Shown in pieces: positions 1 through 10,669 of a stretch of 34,036 nt of DNA. The notes under the pieces were generated by a model. That model was not told the origin of the DNA. It searched no databases and saw only the letters and a list, made by a program, of their open reading frames with translations. This stretch comes from Kiritimatiellia bacterium (GTDB taxonomy: Bacteria > Verrucomicrobiota > Kiritimatiellia > CAIQIC01 > Lenti-01). The position numbers and the translations under genes are program-made. Location: assembly GCA_028681135.1 (NCBI GenBank), contig JAQUJC010000034.1, positions 1-34,036 of the forward strand, written 5' to 3'. Every line of letters starts with the position of its first letter. Position 1 is the stretch's first letter.

Positions 1-3000
1 TGCGACCGGCCACCCAGCTATTGGTCCCCATCGACACCAGAACGCCCGGCCAGTCCGCCGAAACCTGATTCGACACCACCATCCCTGGGTCTTCGTCGAA
101 ATTCCAATGCGCCACCAACTCATGGGCTAGGCCCCCGTCAGACAACGGATCAAAGCTATGCTGTACCTCCCAGCCGTCTGGCAGGCCGTCTCCATCCGTG
201 TCGGGGTCCAGCGGGTCGGTGCCATGTACCTTCACTTCGGCATAGTCCGTTAGTCCATCGCCATCCGTATCGGAGTTCTGTGGATCCGTCCCCAGTTGGT
301 ATTCCTCCAGATTGGTCAGTCCGTCACCATCCTTGTCCGCCGCAGCATCGTCCACCAACGGGTTCAACCCATGAGCGACTTCCCAGGCATCGGGCATGCC
401 ATCGCTATCGGTATCGGGTTCCAGAGGATTAGTTCCATGAATCATCACCTCGTCATAATCGCTCAATCCATCGCCATCCGAATCGGATTCCAGAGGATTG
501 GTTCCATGAATCATCACCTCGTCATAATCACTCAGTCCATCGCCATCGGTGTCTGGATTCCGCGGATCGGTTCCATACTGGTATTCCTCCAGATTGGTCA
601 GTCCGTCGCCATCCGCATCGTCCCCCGCGTCGTCCACTAGCGGATTCAAGCCATGAGCGACTTCCCAGGCATCGGGCATACCATCGCCATCGGTATCGCC
701 CAACAGCGGATCAGTGCCATGCACCTTCACTTCGTCATAGTCGCTCAACCCGTCGCCATCCGTATCGGGATTCCGCGGATCGGTTCCCAATAGGAATTCC
801 TCGCCGTTGGTGAGCCCATCGCCGTCCGCATCGCCGATCCACTCGTTGACCAACGCCAACTCATTTGTACCCAAGGCGTCACGGAATATCCGGACATCGT
901 CGATCTTACCCTGCCAATAGCTATCGAGTATATTGACGTGACCGCCCCCGATCAGCAACTGGGGCTGGTGGCGGGCCTGGAAAGCCTGAGCCGCCGAGGC
1001 CACCAAGCGACCATCCACAAACAGACGCGCAGTCGTGCCGTCATGCGTCAACGCCACATCCACCCAGTGGCCGATGTTGGCGGGGGCCCAATTGGTCGCC
1101 GCGGGACCGTAAACCGGCGCATTACTGCTGCCGGCCAGCCCCACCAAGTTGTTGAATGATCTCTGGTAGCGGACCATATAACCCGGCCACCAGTTATTGC
1201 CCAGATACTGACCATCGGATATCACGGTCGGGAACGATGAAGTTCCAGTCGCCTCCTGCCAAAGAGTGGCCATCACGGTGAACGGCGCCCCCGTCACCAT
1301 CGCTCCCGCACTCTGGTCGACCGTCACGTATTGGCGCTGACCCGTGAAGGAAAGGGCCCCGCCACTGCGACCGGCGACCCAGCTATTGGTCCCCATCGAC
1401 ACCAGAACGCCCGGCCAGGCCGCCGAAACCTGATTCGACACCACCATCCCTGGGTCTTCATCGAAATTCCAATGCGCCACCAACTCATGGGCTAGGCCCC
1501 CGTCAGACAACGGATCAAAGCTATGCTGTACCTCCCAGCCGTCTAGCAGGCCGTCTCCATCCGTGTCGGGGTCCAGCGGGTCGGTGCCATGCACCTTCAC
1601 TTCGGCATAGTCCGTTAGTCCATCGCCATCCGTATCGGGGTTCTGTGGATCCGTCCCCAGTTGGTATTCCTCCAGATTGGTCAGTCCGTCGCCATCCTTG
1701 TCCGCCGCAGCATCATCCACCAGCGGGTTTAACCCATTGGCCACTTCCCACCCATCGGGCATGCCATCGCCATCCGTATCGGGCTCCAGAGGATTGGTTC
1801 CATGAATCATCACCTCGTCATGGTCACTCAGTCCATCGCCGTCGGTGTCTGGATTCCGCGGATCGGTTCCATACTGGTATTCCTCCAGATTGGTCAGTCC
1901 GTCGCCATCCGCATCGTCCCCCGCGTCATCCACCAACGGGTTCAAGCCATGAGCGACTTCCCAGGCATCGGGCATGCCATCCGCATCCGTATCCGAGTTC
2001 TGGGGGTCGGTCCCCACTAGGTATTCCTGCAAGTTGGTTAGCCCATCGTTGTCGGGGTCCTCGGCGGAATCATCCACCAACGGGTTCAACCCATGGGCCA
2101 CTTCCCACCCATCGGGCATGCCATCCGCGTCGGTATCCGAGTTCTGGGGGTCGGTCCCCTCTAGGTATTCCTCAAGGTTGGTTAGCCCATCGCCATCGGC
2201 ATCGTCCCCCGCGTCATCCACCAACGGGTTCAACCCATGAGCTACTTCCCAGGCATCGGGCATGCCATCCGCGTCGGTATCCGGGTTCTGGGGGTTAGTC
2301 CCATTTTGATATTCCTGCAAGTTGGTTAGCCCATCGCCATCGGCATCGTCCCCCGCGTCATCCACCAGCGGATTCAAGCCATGGGCCACTTCCCAGCCAT
2401 CGGTCATGCCATCGCTATCGGTATCGGATTCCAGAGGATTGGTTCCATAAATCATCACCTCGTCATAATCACTCAGTCCATCGCCATCGGTGTCTGGATT
2501 CCGCGGATCGGTTCCATACTGGTATTCCTCCAGATTGGTCAGTCCGTCGCCATCCGCATCGTCCCCCGCGTCGTCCACTAGCGGATTCAAGCCATGAGCG
2601 ACTTCCCAGGCATCGGGCATACCATCGCCATCGGTATCGCCCAACAGCGGATCAGTGCCATGCACCTTCACTTCGTCATAGTCGCTCAACCCGTCGCCAT
2701 CCGTATCGGGATTCCGCGGATCGGTTCCCAATAGGAATTCCTCGCCGTTGGTGAGCCCATCGCCGTCCGCATCGCCGATCCACTCGTTGACCAACGCCAA
2801 CTCATTTGTACCCAAGGCGTCACGGAATATCCGGACATCGTCGATCTTACCCTGCCAATAGCTATCGAGTATATTGACGTGACCGCCCCCGATCAGCAAC
2901 TGGGGCTGGTGGCGGGCCTGGAAAGCCTGAGCCGCCGAGGCCACCAAGCGACCATCCACAAACAGACGCGCAGTCGTGCCGTCATGCGTCAACGCCACAT

Positions 3001-6000
3001 CCACCCAGTGGCCGATGTTGGCGGGGGCCCAATTGGTCGCCGCGGGACCGTAAACCGGCGCATTACTGCTGCCGGCCAGCCCCACCAAGTTATTGAATGA
3101 TCTCTGGTAGCGGACCATATAACCCGGCCACACGCTACTGCCCAAGTGCAGACCATCGGATATCACGGTCGGGAACGACGAGGTTCCGGTCGCCTCCTGC
3201 CAAAGAGTGGCCATCACGGTGAACGGCGCGCCCGTCACCACCGCTCCCGCACTCTGGTCGACCGTCACGTATTCGCGCTGACCCGTGAAGGAAAGGGCCC
3301 CGCCACTGCGTCCGGCCACCCAGCTATTGGTCCCCATCGACACCAGAACGCCCGGCCAGTCCGCCGAAACCTGATTCGACACCACCACCCCTGGGTCGTC
3401 GTCGAAATTCCAATGCGCCACCAACTCATGGGCCAGGCCCCCGTCAGACAACGGATCAAAGCTATGCTGTACCTCCCAGCCATCTGGCAGGCCGTCTCCA
3501 TCCGTGTCGGGGTCCAGCGGGTCGGTGCCATGCACCTTCACTTCGGCATAGTCCGTTAGTCCATCGCCATCCGTATCGGGGTTCTGTGGATCCGTCCCCA
3601 ATTGGTATTCCTCCAGATTGGTCAGTCCGTCGCCATCCTTGTCCGCCGCAGCATCGTCCACCAGCGGGTTTAACCCATGGGCCACTTCCCAGGCATCGGG
3701 CATGCCATCGCTATCGGTATCGGGTTCCAGAGGATTGGTTCCATGAATCATCACCTCGTCATGGTCACTCAGTCCATCGCCGTCGGTGTCTGGATTCCGC
3801 GGATCGGTTCCATACTGGTATTCCTCCAGATTGGTCAGTCCGTCGCCATCCGCATCGTCCCCCGCGTCATCCACCAACGGGTTCAAGCCATGAGCGACTT
3901 CCCAGGCATCGGGCATGCCATCCGCATCCGTATCCGAGTTCTGGGGGTCGGTCCCCTCTAGGTATTCCTGCAAGTTGGTTAGCCCATCGTTGTCGGGGTC
4001 CTCGGCGGAATCATCCACCAACGGATTCAAGCCATGGGCCACTTCCCACCCATCGGGCATGCCATCCGCGTCGGTGTCCGAGTTCTGGGGGTCGGTCCCC
4101 TCTAGGTATTCCTCAAGGTTGGTTAGCCCATCGCCATCTGCATCGCCACCCGCGTCATCCACCAACGGGTTCAAGCCATGAGCTACTTCCCAGGCATCGG
4201 GCATGCCATCCGCGTCGGTATCGGGGTTCTGGGGGTTAGTCCCCTCTAGGTACTCCTCAAGGTTGGTTAGTCCATCGCCATCGGCATCGCCACCCGCGTC
4301 ATCCACCAGCGGATTCAAGCCATGGGCCACTTCCCACCCATCGGGCATGCCATCGCTATCGGTATCGGATTCCAGAGGATTGGTTCCATGAATCATCACC
4401 TCGTCATAATCACTCAATCCATCGCCATCCGAATCGGCTGCCTGCGGGTTGGTTCCCAGGTGGTATTCCTCCAGATTGGTCAGTCCGTCGCCATCCGCAT
4501 CGACCCCCGCGTCGTCCACTAGCGGATTCAAGCCATGAGCGACTTCCCAGGCATCGGGCATACCATCGCCATCGGTATCGCCCAACAGCGGATCAGTGCC
4601 ATGCACCTTCACTTCGTCATAGTCGCTCAACCCGTCGCCATCCGTATCGGGATTCCGCGGATCGGTTCCCAATAGGAATTCCTCGCCGTTGGTGAGCCCA
4701 TCGCCGTCCGCATCGCCGATCCACTCGTTGACCAACGCCAACTCATTTGTACCCAAGGCGTCACGGAATATCCGGACATCGTCGATCTTACCCTGCCAAT
4801 AGCTATCGAGTATATTGACGTGACCGCCCCCGATCAGCAACTGGGGCTGGTGGCGGGCCTGGAAAGCCTGAGCCGCCGAGGCCACCAAGCGACCATCCAC
4901 AAACAGACGCGCAGTCGTGCCGTCATGCGTCAACGCCACATCCACCCAGTGGCCGATGTTGGCGGGGGCCCAATTGGTCGCCGCGGGACCGTAAACCGGC
5001 GCATTACTGCTGCCGGCCAGCCCCACCAAGTTATTGAATGATCTCTGGTAGCGGACCATATAACCCGGCCACCAGTTATTGCCCAGATACTGACCATCGG
5101 ATATCACGGTCGGGAACGATGAAGTTCCAGTCGCCTCCTGCCAAAGAGTGGCCATTACGGTGAACGGCGCACTCGTCACCACCGCTCCCGCGCTCTGGTC
5201 GACCGTCACGTATTCGCGCTGACCCGTGAAGGAAAGGGCCCCGCCACTGCGACCGGCCACCCAGCTATTGGTCCCCATCGACACCAGAACGCCCGGCCAG
5301 TCCGCCGAAACCTGATTCGACACCACCATCCCTGGGTCTTCGTCGAAATTCCAATGCGCCACCAACTCATGGGCCAGGCCCCCGTCAGACAACGGATCAA
5401 AGCTATGCTGTACCTCCCAGCCGTCTGGCAGGCCGTCTCCATCCGTGTCGGGGTCCAGCGGGTCGGTGCCATGCACCTTCACTTCGGCATAGTCCGTTAG
5501 TCCATCGCCATCCGTATCGGAGTTCTGTGGATCCGTCCCCAGTTGGTATTCCTCCAGATTGGTCAGTCCGTCGCCATCCTTGTCCGCCGCAGCATCGTCC
5601 ACCAGCGGGTTTAACCCATTGGCCACTTCCCAGGCATCGGGCATGCCATCGCTATCGGTATCGGATTCCAGAGGATTAGTTCCATGAATCATCACCTCGT
5701 CATAATCACTCAATCCATCGCCATCCGTATCGCTCAGCAGCGGATCGGTGCCATACACCTTTACCTCGTCATAATCACTCAGTCCATCGCCGTCAGTGTC
5801 AGGGTGCTGCGGATCGGTTCCCTCTTGGTATTCCTCAAGGTTGGTCAGTCCGTCGCCATCCGCATCGGCCCCCGCGTCGTCCACTAGCGGATTCAAGCCA
5901 TGAGCGACTTCCCAGGCATCGGGCATACCATCGCCGTCGGTATCGTCCGACAGCGGATTAGTGCCATGCACCTTCACTTCGTCATAGTCGCTCAGCCCGT

Positions 6001-6612
6001 CGCCATCCGTATCGGGATTGCGCGGATCGGTTCCCAATAGGAATTCCTCGCCGTTGGTCAGCCCGTCGCCGTCCGCATCGCCGACCCACTCGTTGACCAG
6101 CACCAACTCATTTGTGCCCAAGGCGGCACGGAATATCCGGACATCGTCGATCTTACCCTGCCAATAGCTGTCGGGTATATTGACGTGACCACCCCCGATC
6201 CTCAACTGGGGCTGGTGGCGGGCCTGGAAAGCCTGAGCCGCCGAGGCCACCAAGCGGCCATCCACAAACAGACGCGCAGTCGTGCCGTCATGCGTCAACG
6301 CCACATCCACCCAGCGGCCGATGTTGGCGGGGGCCCAATTGGTCGCCACCACGGCGTGAATTACGGTATTGCTATTGCCCGCCAGCCCCGCAAATGAATT
6401 CTCAGAACGATATTGGCGCAGAGTAAAACCTGGCCAAAAGTTCCCCGGAAGGAAATCGGCGTCCGACACCACGGTCGGATAAGCAGAGGCCGCCGCCGGA
6501 TTCTGCCATATGGTGGCCATCACGGTGAACGGCGCGCCCGTCACCACCGCTACCGCGCTTTGGTCTATCGCCACATAGTCGTTTATCCCATCGAATAACA
6601 GGGCCCCACCAC
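1..6612 (-). repeat. Four tandem long repeats (1365, 1941, 1941, 1365 bp) inside the giant gene
   Basis: The same boundary sequence (TGCGnCC on the plus strand) recurs at 1, 1366, 3307, 5248 and 6613. This gives units 1-1365, 1366-3306, 3307-5247 and 5248-6612. All spacings are multiples of three, so the frame is kept. Each unit encodes one TSP3 block plus one LamG domain. The two 1941-bp copies look nearly identical by eye over most of their length, and the LamG-flanking half of 1-1365 matches them closely. The unit at 5248-6612 is more diverged towards its right end. The window begins exactly in phase with a unit, so more copies may lie to the left. Confidence 0.93.
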
Positions 6613-7393
6613 TGCGTCCCGCCACCCAGCTATCCGAAGTCATAAAACGCAGCACCCCGGGCCAGTTGCTCGACATCCGGTTCGCAACTACGCCACCCCC
6701 ATTTTCGTCGAAATTCCAGTGCGCCACCAACTCATGGGCCAGGCCCCCGTCGGACAACGGATCAAAGCCATGCTGCATCTCCCAGCCGTCTGGCAGGCCG
6801 TCTCCATCGGTGTCGGGGTCCAGCGGATCGGTGCCATACACCTTTACCTCGTCATAATCACTCAGTCCATCGCCATCGGTGTCGGGGTTCTGCGGATCGG
6901 TTCCATACTGGTATTCTTCCAGATTGGTCAGTCCGTCGCCATCCGCATCCTGGGCGGCATCCGTCGGGTCCAGCGGACACAGGATGCCCGCATGGCGCAA
7001 TTCATAGACATCATCCAAGCCATCGCCATCGGAATCGGCAGGCGCCAGAAGTGGGCGCGACAGAATCTGATAATACACGGTATTTTTTTCTGCAAAGACC
7101 TCCTCATCTTGCCAGGCCAGCGTCCCGGTCGCGCCCAACAGCATGCTGGTCACCCCCCAGGAGGTATTGGTCAGCGAATCCGTATAGCGGACCATGTGAT
7201 AGCCTGTCGGCCAGGAGGGAAATTCCAGTTGCACCACCCGGTTGCTGGCAAATGTCAACAGGACCGAATTGGTTGCATTGGAGGCCGGCTGGGGGGCGAG
7301 CAAGCCGAGCACAGCCAACAAAATATAGAACCGATTACGGGATGACGGCCAATCGCAACGGTGCCTCAATAAATTAGGCTTAGGGTAGGCCAT
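1..7393 (-). CDS. Giant secreted LamG / TSP3-repeat protein, N-terminal part (runs off left edge)
   Basis: One minus-strand frame is open from ATG at 7393 to the window edge (2464 codons, no stop), so the C-terminus is not visible. The N-terminus has a basic stretch, then a hydrophobic core ([13 protein letters not shown]) typical of a signal peptide. About 80 residues of unassigned beta-rich sequence follow, then a first set of calcium-binding TSP3 repeats ([27 protein letters not shown]). After that come alternating LamG/concanavalin-like domains and TSP3 blocks. LamG domains begin near 6740, 5375, 3434, 1493 and 128 with HWNFDE and end with a DDVRIFR-type strand; the last is cut by the edge. 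Such proteins are usually secreted or surface adhesins or glycan binders; no catalytic domain is visible. No Shine-Dalgarno is evident before the ATG, but a sigma70-like promoter lies at 7453-7481. Architecture is sure; function is inferred. Confidence 0.93.
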   Translation of the reverse strand, partial: MAYPKPNLLRHRCDWPSSRNRFYILLAVLGLLAPQPASNATNSVLLTFASNRVVQLEFPSWPTGYHMVRYTDSLTNTSWGVTSMLLGATGTLAWQDEEVFAEKNTVYYQILSRPLLAPADSDGDGLDDVYELRHAGILCPLDPTDAAQDADGDGLTNLEEYQYGTDPQNPDTDGDGLSDYDEVKVYGTDPLDPDTDGDGLPDGWEMQHGFDPLSDGGLAHELVAHWNFDENGGGVVANRMSSNWPGVLRFMTSDSWVAGRSGGALLFDGINDYVAIDQSAVAVVTGAPFTVMATIWQNPAAASAYPTVVSDADFLPGNFWPGFTLRQYRSENSFAGLAGNSNTVIHAVVATNWAPANIGRWVDVALTHDGTTARLFVDGRLVASAAQAFQARHQPQLRIGGGHVNIPDSYWQGKIDDVRIFRAALGTNELVLVNEWVGDADGDGLTNGEEFLLGTDPRNPDTDGDGLSDYDEVKVHGTNPLSDDTDGDGMPDAWEVAHGLNPLVDDAGADADGDGLTNLEEYQEGTDPQHPDTDGDGLSDYDEVKVYGTDPLLSDTDGDGLSDYDEVMIHGTNPLESDTDSDGMPDAWEVANGLNPLVDDAAADKDGDGLTNLEEYQLGTDPQNSDTDGDGLTDYAEVKVHGTDPLDPDTDGDGLPDGWEVQHSFDPLSDGGLAHELVAHWNFDEDPGMVVSNQVSADWPGVLVSMGTNSWVAGRSGGALSFTGQREYVTVDQSAGAVVTSAPFTVMATLWQEATGTSSFPTVISDGQYLGNNWWPGYMVRYQRSFNNLVGLAGSSNAPVYGPAATNWAPANIGHWVDVALTHDGTTARLFVDGRLVASAAQAFQARHQPQLLIGGGHVNILDSYWQGKIDDVRIFRDALGTNELALVNEWIGDADGDGLTNGEEFLLGTDPRNPDTDGDGLSDYDEVKVHGTDPLLGDTDGDGMPDAWEVAHGLNPLVDDAGVDADGDGLTNLEEYHLGTNPQAADSDGDGLSDYDEVMIHGTNPLESDTDSDGMPDGWEVAHGLNPLVDDAGGDADGDGLTNLEEYLEGTNPQNPDTDADGMPDAWEVAHGLNPLVDDAGGDADGDGLTNLEEYLEGTDPQNSDTDADGMPDGWEVAHGLNPLVDDSAEDPDNDGLTNLQEYLEGTDPQNSDTDADGMPDAWEVAHGLNPLVDDAGDDADGDGLTNLEEYQYGTDPRNPDTDGDGLSDHDEVMIHGTNPLEPDTDSDGMPDAWEVAHGLNPLVDDAAADKDGDGLTNLEEYQLGTDPQNPDTDGDGLTDYAEVKVHGTDPLDPDTDGDGLPDGWEVQHSFDPLSDGGLAHELVAHWNFDDDPGVVVSNQVSADWPGVLVSMGTNSWVAGRSGGALSFTGQREYVTVDQSAGAVVTGAPFTVMATLWQEATGTSSFPTVISDGLHLGSSVWPGYMVRYQRSFNNLVGLAGSSNAPVYGPAATNWAPANIGHWVDVALTHDGTTARLFVDGRLVASAAQAFQARHQPQLLIGGGHVNILDSYWQGKIDDVRIFRDALGTNELALVNEWIGDADGDGLTNGEEFLLGTDPRNPDTDGDGLSDYDEVKVHGTDPLLGDTDGDGMPDAWEVAHGLNPLVDDAGDDADGDGLTNLEEYQYGTDPRNPDTDGDGLSDYDEVMIYGTNPLESDTDSDGMTDGWEVAHGLNPLVDDAGDDADGDGLTNLQEYQNGTNPQNPDTDADGMPDAWEVAHGLNPLVDDAGDDADGDGLTNLEEYLEGTDPQNSDTDADGMPDGWEVAHGLNPLVDDSAEDPDNDGLTNLQEYLVGTDPQNSDTDADGMPDAWEVAHGLNPLVDDAGDDADGDGLTNLEEYQYGTDPRNPDTDGDGLSDHDEVMIHGTNPLEPDTDGDGMPDGWEVANGLNPLVDDAAADKDGDGLTNLEEYQLGTDPQNPDTDGDGLTDYAEVKVHGTDPLDPDTDGDGLLDGWEVQHSFDPLSDGGLAHELVAHWNFDEDPGMVVSNQVSAAWPGVLVSMGTNSWVAGRSGGALSFTGQRQYVTVDQSAGAMVTGAPFTVMATLWQEATGTSSFPTVISDGQYLGNNWWPGYMVRYQRSFNNLVGLAGSSNAPVYGPAATNWAPANIGHWVDVALTHDGTTARLFVDGRLVASAAQAFQARHQPQLLIGGGHVNILDSYWQGKIDDVRIFRDALGTNELALVNEWIGDADGDGLTNGEEFLLGTDPRNPDTDGDGLSDYDEVKVHGTDPLLGDTDGDGMPDAWEVAHGLNPLVDDAGDDADGDGLTNLEEYQYGTDPRNPDTDGDGLSDYDEVMIHGTNPLESDSDGDGLSDYDEVMIHGTNPLEPDTDSDGMPDAWEVAHGLNPLVDDAAADKDGDGLTNLEEYQLGTDPQNSDTDGDGLTDYAEVKVHGTDPLDPDTDGDGLPDGWEVQHSFDPLSDGGLAHELVAHWNFDEDPGMVVSNQVSADWPGVLVSMGTNSWVAGR
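1783..2502 (-). repeat. 144-bp (48-residue) TSP3 subrepeats in the second long unit
   Basis: A conserved CATCCACC site recurs at 1927, 2071, 2215 and 2359, exactly 144 bp apart. Each subrepeat encodes a 48-residue module of the pattern [13 protein letters not shown], then GTDPQN, then DTDADGMPD, then [13 protein letters not shown]. These are paired DxDxDG calcium loops with a linker. The same series recurs at 3868, 4012, 4156 and 4300 in the next long unit. The 576-bp difference between long and short units equals four of these subrepeats. Confidence 0.9.
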
Positions 7394-7452
7394 AACTGTA
7401 ACAAATAAGACGGAGTGCCCCCCACGGAGGACATGATTGTTTATATATGGTT

Positions 7453-7481
7453 AAGATACAGCATTTGCCTTCCTATATCAA
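7453..7481 (-). promoter_or_regulatory. Sigma70-like promoter for the giant LamG/TSP3 gene
   Basis: On the minus strand TTGATA (7481-7476) is followed after 17 bp by TATCTT (7458-7453). Expected transcription start is near 7446, giving a leader of roughly 50 nt before the ATG at 7393. This is a consensus match only. Confidence 0.45.
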
Positions 7482-7550
7482 ACCATTACCGTCCCATTCT
7501 TCACCGCTGCCAGGCGGCTGTGCCCCCCCCTAGATGCAGCTTAGCCTGGA

Positions 7551-8993
7551 TTATTCAGGTTTGTGCGCTTGCTCAATATGGCCCGCCCACCCCGAGGGGG
7601 CCTCGGCCGCTGGAAATGAAGGCTCAAAGGGCGGTATGGCAGGGGGTTGTGCGCACAGCGGCCAACGCATATCCTGACAGACATGAGCTAAAAGAGGAAT
7701 GTTGGCCGGATCGAACCCCAACAAGGCCGCGCCGAGATAATCACCAACAGCCGGGTTGTGGACGGCGAAAATTGCGCCCGTCGCCAGCGGATCGGGTGCC
7801 AACGGCCCCTCCCCCTGCCCCGTCAGCACAGCATCCACGATCGATAGTTCGCGGCGTTGGCGCACCTCCTGCATCTGCCCGTCATTGGCGGCATAGAGCA
7901 AGGCGCGATTCAGATCGAGGCACGTGCGCCAAATGGTGTCGTTGCCGTGCCAGCTTCCTTCGATCTGGGCGGTCGGGTCCGCGTCCTGGCGCTGCACCAT
8001 TTGCCGCCAGGCCACCCGTTCGAATAAACGATAGAGCCGCGGAATTCCTCGTAAATGGCTATTGGCAAAATCCAACAGATGCTCCGCCAGCGACAGCTTC
8101 CAATGCGCATGGGCATAGTCATCTCCCGCCCCGCGATCCGCCGCCCCCTTGCGATGATGCGGCAGATATTCTTTGTTGCCATTGATGCCGATCAGATTCT
8201 TCAAACAACAGGTGATGCCGGCCTTTTTATGCACTTTGAGCTTGGGGACATTGACCACCAGATCGGCCTCTAGAATCTCGCGCGCCACCAGATAACGATG
8301 GCGACCCGGGCGGTGATGCGCCCACATCTTGCGCGGATCATAGACCGTCACCCGGAATTTCTTCCAATCGGCGGAAATGGGTTCCAGCAGGCTGTCGGCA
8401 CCCAAATCCACCTGCACATACTCTGATTCCGGACGCAATTCTTCTTCCACAAATTTTAACGGACCCACCTCCCGCATCACCGTCCGCCGAAAATCTTTCA
8501 CGGCCAGTGCCCCCCCCCGTGCCTGGAAATCGGCGATCACGGCACGCAGGCCGCCAACGTCTAGCAATGACTCGAAATTACAGCCTTGCAGTGGCGCATC
8601 CCCCAGAATCACCTGCTGGGGATGGGTCAAAAAGACATATTCCAAGACAGCGCGCAACACGGATGGATGCGTAATCATGCAGTCCATACCGCCATCGCCC
8701 ATGTTGCGATGAAACACCCAATTGGGTTTCACCACGATCTTGCCGCCGGGACTCACGAGGTCGCCCAGCGGATTCCATACCGCCGTGCCGAAATGCGCCG
8801 CATCCAATCCCAGATCGTGCAGCACTCCGCGGACTAGCCCAAATATCGGATTCGGTGGCTCACCCACCGCCAGCGCTGAAAATTCCGGATAGGCCTCACT
8901 GGGTGCATACGGCGCAGCAGATAGCGGTGGATAGGCCACTGCCCCGCCGAGCCGCTGCAATCCCCACGCTACAGATTGGATGATATCTGTCAT
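7551..8993 (-). CDS. DUF362 domain-containing protein
   Basis: 480 residues. Family hallmarks are KPNWVFHRN (residues 89-97) in a segment with ITHPSVLRAVLEYV, and the later block VNVPKLKVHKKAGITCCLKN, a typical DUF362 motif. The protein ends with a NPAVGDYLGAALLGFDP segment, also usual for the family. Many DUF362 proteins carry an added ferredoxin domain; no cysteine-rich ferredoxin motif is visible here. There is no signal peptide, so it is probably cytoplasmic. The reaction is not established; related proteins have been linked to iron-sulfur or metal chemistry. The start ATG has AGGA about 8 bp upstream and lies only 10 bp after the rsmE stop, so the two are very likely co-transcribed. Confidence 0.85.
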   Translation of the reverse strand: MTDIIQSVAWGLQRLGGAVAYPPLSAAPYAPSEAYPEFSALAVGEPPNPIFGLVRGVLHDLGLDAAHFGTAVWNPLGDLVSPGGKIVVKPNWVFHRNMGDGGMDCMITHPSVLRAVLEYVFLTHPQQVILGDAPLQGCNFESLLDVGGLRAVIADFQARGGALAVKDFRRTVMREVGPLKFVEEELRPESEYVQVDLGADSLLEPISADWKKFRVTVYDPRKMWAHHRPGRHRYLVAREILEADLVVNVPKLKVHKKAGITCCLKNLIGINGNKEYLPHHRKGAADRGAGDDYAHAHWKLSLAEHLLDFANSHLRGIPRLYRLFERVAWRQMVQRQDADPTAQIEGSWHGNDTIWRTCLDLNRALLYAANDGQMQEVRQRRELSIVDAVLTGQGEGPLAPDPLATGAIFAVHNPAVGDYLGAALLGFDPANIPLLAHVCQDMRWPLCAQPPAIPPFEPSFPAAEAPSGWAGHIEQAHKPE

Positions 8994-9003
8994 CGGTGTC
9001 GTC

Positions 9004-9744
9004 CTATTTCATCCAAGCATACTGCAAAGCCGACAAAATAAAAATCGCGGCAGTCTCGACGCGGAAGACGGTCGGTCCGAATGTGACCGGCTGGACCCCC
9101 GCCGCCAGCAAGGCCGCCACTTCCGTGGCGCTAAAATCGCCCTCTGGCCCAATGACCATCGTCACGCCGGGACACTTTTCAGCGCGTAAACGCCCAAAGT
9201 AGTCCGGGAGCGGCTGAGCATTCTCCTGCAAGGCACCAAAACAAGCCTCTCCCGGTTCCCGCTGTATCTCCGCCAATACCGCCGTTAATTTACGGACAGG
9301 CGCAATGGTCGGCAGCCACGGGTTGCCGCTCTGCTTACACGCGGCCAACGCGATGGCCTGCCAACGGCGGACCTTCTTGTCCTCTTCACCAGGACGCACA
9401 CGCACCACCGCGTGATCGGTTTGCAACGGCCAGATGTCATGCACGCCCAGCTCCACCGCCTTCTGGATCAGCCAATCCATCTGCTGTTCGCGCACCAACG
9501 CCTGCGCCAACAGACGGCGCGGCGGCCGAAACGGCACCCGCTCGTGGCTCACAATACGAATGACCGTATGCTTTTTGTGCGCCACCAGCACCTCGGCCTC
9601 GCCCCGCTGCCCCGCCCCATCCAGAATATGAATCCGCGTCCCCGCCGTCACCCGCATGACTCTGCTGAGATGTTTCGATTCAGCGTCGTCGAGTTCCGCG
9701 GTCTCGCCCTCCCAGTGCTCAGCGGGCAAATAGCATCGGATCAT
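9004..9744 (-). CDS. rsmE: 16S rRNA (uracil-1498-N3)-methyltransferase RsmE
   Basis: 246 residues, the usual RsmE length. The N-terminal PUA-like domain carries HLSRVMRV. The C-terminal SPOUT (knotted) domain has the SAM-binding motif VIGPEGDFS (glycine at residue 199) and the closing FRVETAA helix. The family methylates N3 of U1498 in the decoding region of 16S rRNA, using SAM and acting as a dimer. The start has a strong AGGAGG 8 bp upstream. It precedes the DUF362 gene in the same transcription unit. The loop reads GPEGD rather than the E. coli-type GPEGG, a variant I believe also occurs in other phyla. Confidence 0.95.
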   Translation of the reverse strand: MIRCYLPAEHWEGETAELDDAESKHLSRVMRVTAGTRIHILDGAGQRGEAEVLVAHKKHTVIRIVSHERVPFRPPRRLLAQALVREQQMDWLIQKAVELGVHDIWPLQTDHAVVRVRPGEEDKKVRRWQAIALAACKQSGNPWLPTIAPVRKLTAVLAEIQREPGEACFGALQENAQPLPDYFGRLRAEKCPGVTMVIGPEGDFSATEVAALLAAGVQPVTFGPTVFRVETAAIFILSALQYAWMK

Positions 9745-9768
9745 GGGTCCTTCCTCCTAACAACGGCA

Positions 9769-9798
9769 ACGGCACGTTCGCGAAAACGAACGTGCCGT
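9769..9798 (-). terminator. Perfect 12-bp stem-loop between the barrel gene and rsmE
   Basis: ACGGCACGTTCG (9769-9780) and its exact reverse complement (9787-9798) flank a 6-nt loop. It sits just past the 3' end of the barrel gene (stop at 9829) and before rsmE. No clear U-tract follows on the minus strand, so it may be a weak or factor-dependent terminator, a processing site or a 3'-end stabiliser. The structure is certain; the role is not. Confidence 0.55.
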
Positions 9799-9828
9799 GT
9801 GCAGGTCGGCTTTCCGCAGCCGCAAACC

Positions 9829-10458
9829 TTAAAACAGGAACTTCGCGCCCAGCCGCACAAATACCCCATGCAAATAGGTGTCGCGCAGGGAGCCGGCCGC
9901 GTAATCGGTCTCCGCTGGCATCACATCCACCTGGTACCCGCCGCCAGCCAGCAGAAACATGTTTTCCGCGAGCATATACTCATATTCAAGCCCAATGTGC
10001 CAGAGAATGTCTTGATCAATATCCACCTTCTGGTTTTTCCCATCCAACTTCACTTCCACGTTGGAGTCGATGTAGACAAATTGAAAGCCGGTTTCGACGT
10101 TCAGACTCCAGGTGTCCCAGTCAATCGCGTTGAAGTACAGCGCCGGGCCAATAAACAGCAGTGTCGCATCGCCGCGATAATCGGTCATCTTTTGGTACTT
10201 ATAGGCATCAGACCCACTGTCCACCTGCCATTGGGCGACGCCCAGATTCAGGCCAACGCCCCAAGGGAACGAAAACCATTCGCGGTATGACACGCTCGCG
10301 CCGTAACCGGCATCAAACAGATCACTGTCGCCCTCGCCGGGGAGCCAAAACAGCCCGGATACCGCCAATTCGCCCGGGTCCTCGCTCAATACGCCACCCA
10401 GCGCAGCCCCCGCACACAGCAGGCCCACCATCATCAAACCAACCATCTTTTTCATCAT
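9829..10458 (-). CDS. Small outer-membrane beta-barrel protein
   Basis: 209 residues. A clear signal peptide (MMKKMVGLMMVGLLCAGAALG) precedes alternating aromatic/hydrophobic strands typical of 8-stranded barrels, for example YGASVSYREWFSF, WGVGLNLGVAQWQV and TWSLNVETGFQFVYI. The last strand (VFVRLGAKFLF) ends in phenylalanine, the usual signal for the BAM insertion machinery. It resembles small OmpA/OmpW-like barrels by pattern only; no family is assigned and no OmpA peptidoglycan-binding domain is present. GGAGAGG lies 7 bp upstream of the first of two adjacent ATGs. A promoter candidate and an 11-bp repeat array lie upstream. Confidence 0.8.
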   Translation of the reverse strand: MMKKMVGLMMVGLLCAGAALGGVLSEDPGELAVSGLFWLPGEGDSDLFDAGYGASVSYREWFSFPWGVGLNLGVAQWQVDSGSDAYKYQKMTDYRGDATLLFIGPALYFNAIDWDTWSLNVETGFQFVYIDSNVEVKLDGKNQKVDIDQDILWHIGLEYEYMLAENMFLLAGGGYQVDVMPAETDYAAGSLRDTYLHGVFVRLGAKFLF

Positions 10459-10494
10459 TTTTCGACCTCTCCGGTTTTGATTTGGAACAAGCAG

Positions 10495-10524
10495 ACTCTA
10501 CCCCACCTCCCGGATGATTGTAAA
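10495..10524 (-). promoter_or_regulatory. Sigma70-like promoter for the barrel gene
   Basis: TTTACA (10524-10519) is followed after 18 bp by TAGAGT (10500-10495) on the minus strand. It would give a leader of about 30 nt and lies next to the 11-bp direct repeats at 10531-10563. Confidence 0.42.
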
Positions 10525-10530
10525 GGTTGA

Positions 10531-10563
10531 TGGTTGAATGTTGGTTGAATGTTCAGGGAATGT
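10531..10563. repeat. Three 11-bp direct repeats upstream of the barrel promoter
   Basis: TGGTTGAATGT occurs twice without a gap (10531-10541, 10542-10552). It is followed by a degenerate third copy, TCAGGGAATGT (10553-10563). The period matches one helical turn and the array starts 6 bp upstream of the putative -35 box. An activator-binding site is possible; no regulator is identified. Confidence 0.6.
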
Positions 10564-10669
10564 TCAGAGGTATCGCTGGGGGGGGGGTGCCCCTCCGGTG
10601 ACCTTGCCGCCCAGCGCGCAAGTGCCCCATGCCTCGGGCTTGGCAACCTGGGCGTGGGACGGGCCGTGG

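Noticed and set aside
1-6612. A CRISPR array or satellite DNA as the cause of the regular repeats
   Set aside because: The repeats are in-frame coding units of TSP3 and LamG domains with a conserved reading frame; there are no short repeats with unique spacers.
296-6857. Many plus-strand open frames of 60-217 codons across the left 7 kb
   Set aside because: They are antisense shadows of the giant minus-strand gene. Their repetition follows from the underlying repeats, and they lack start signals and family features.
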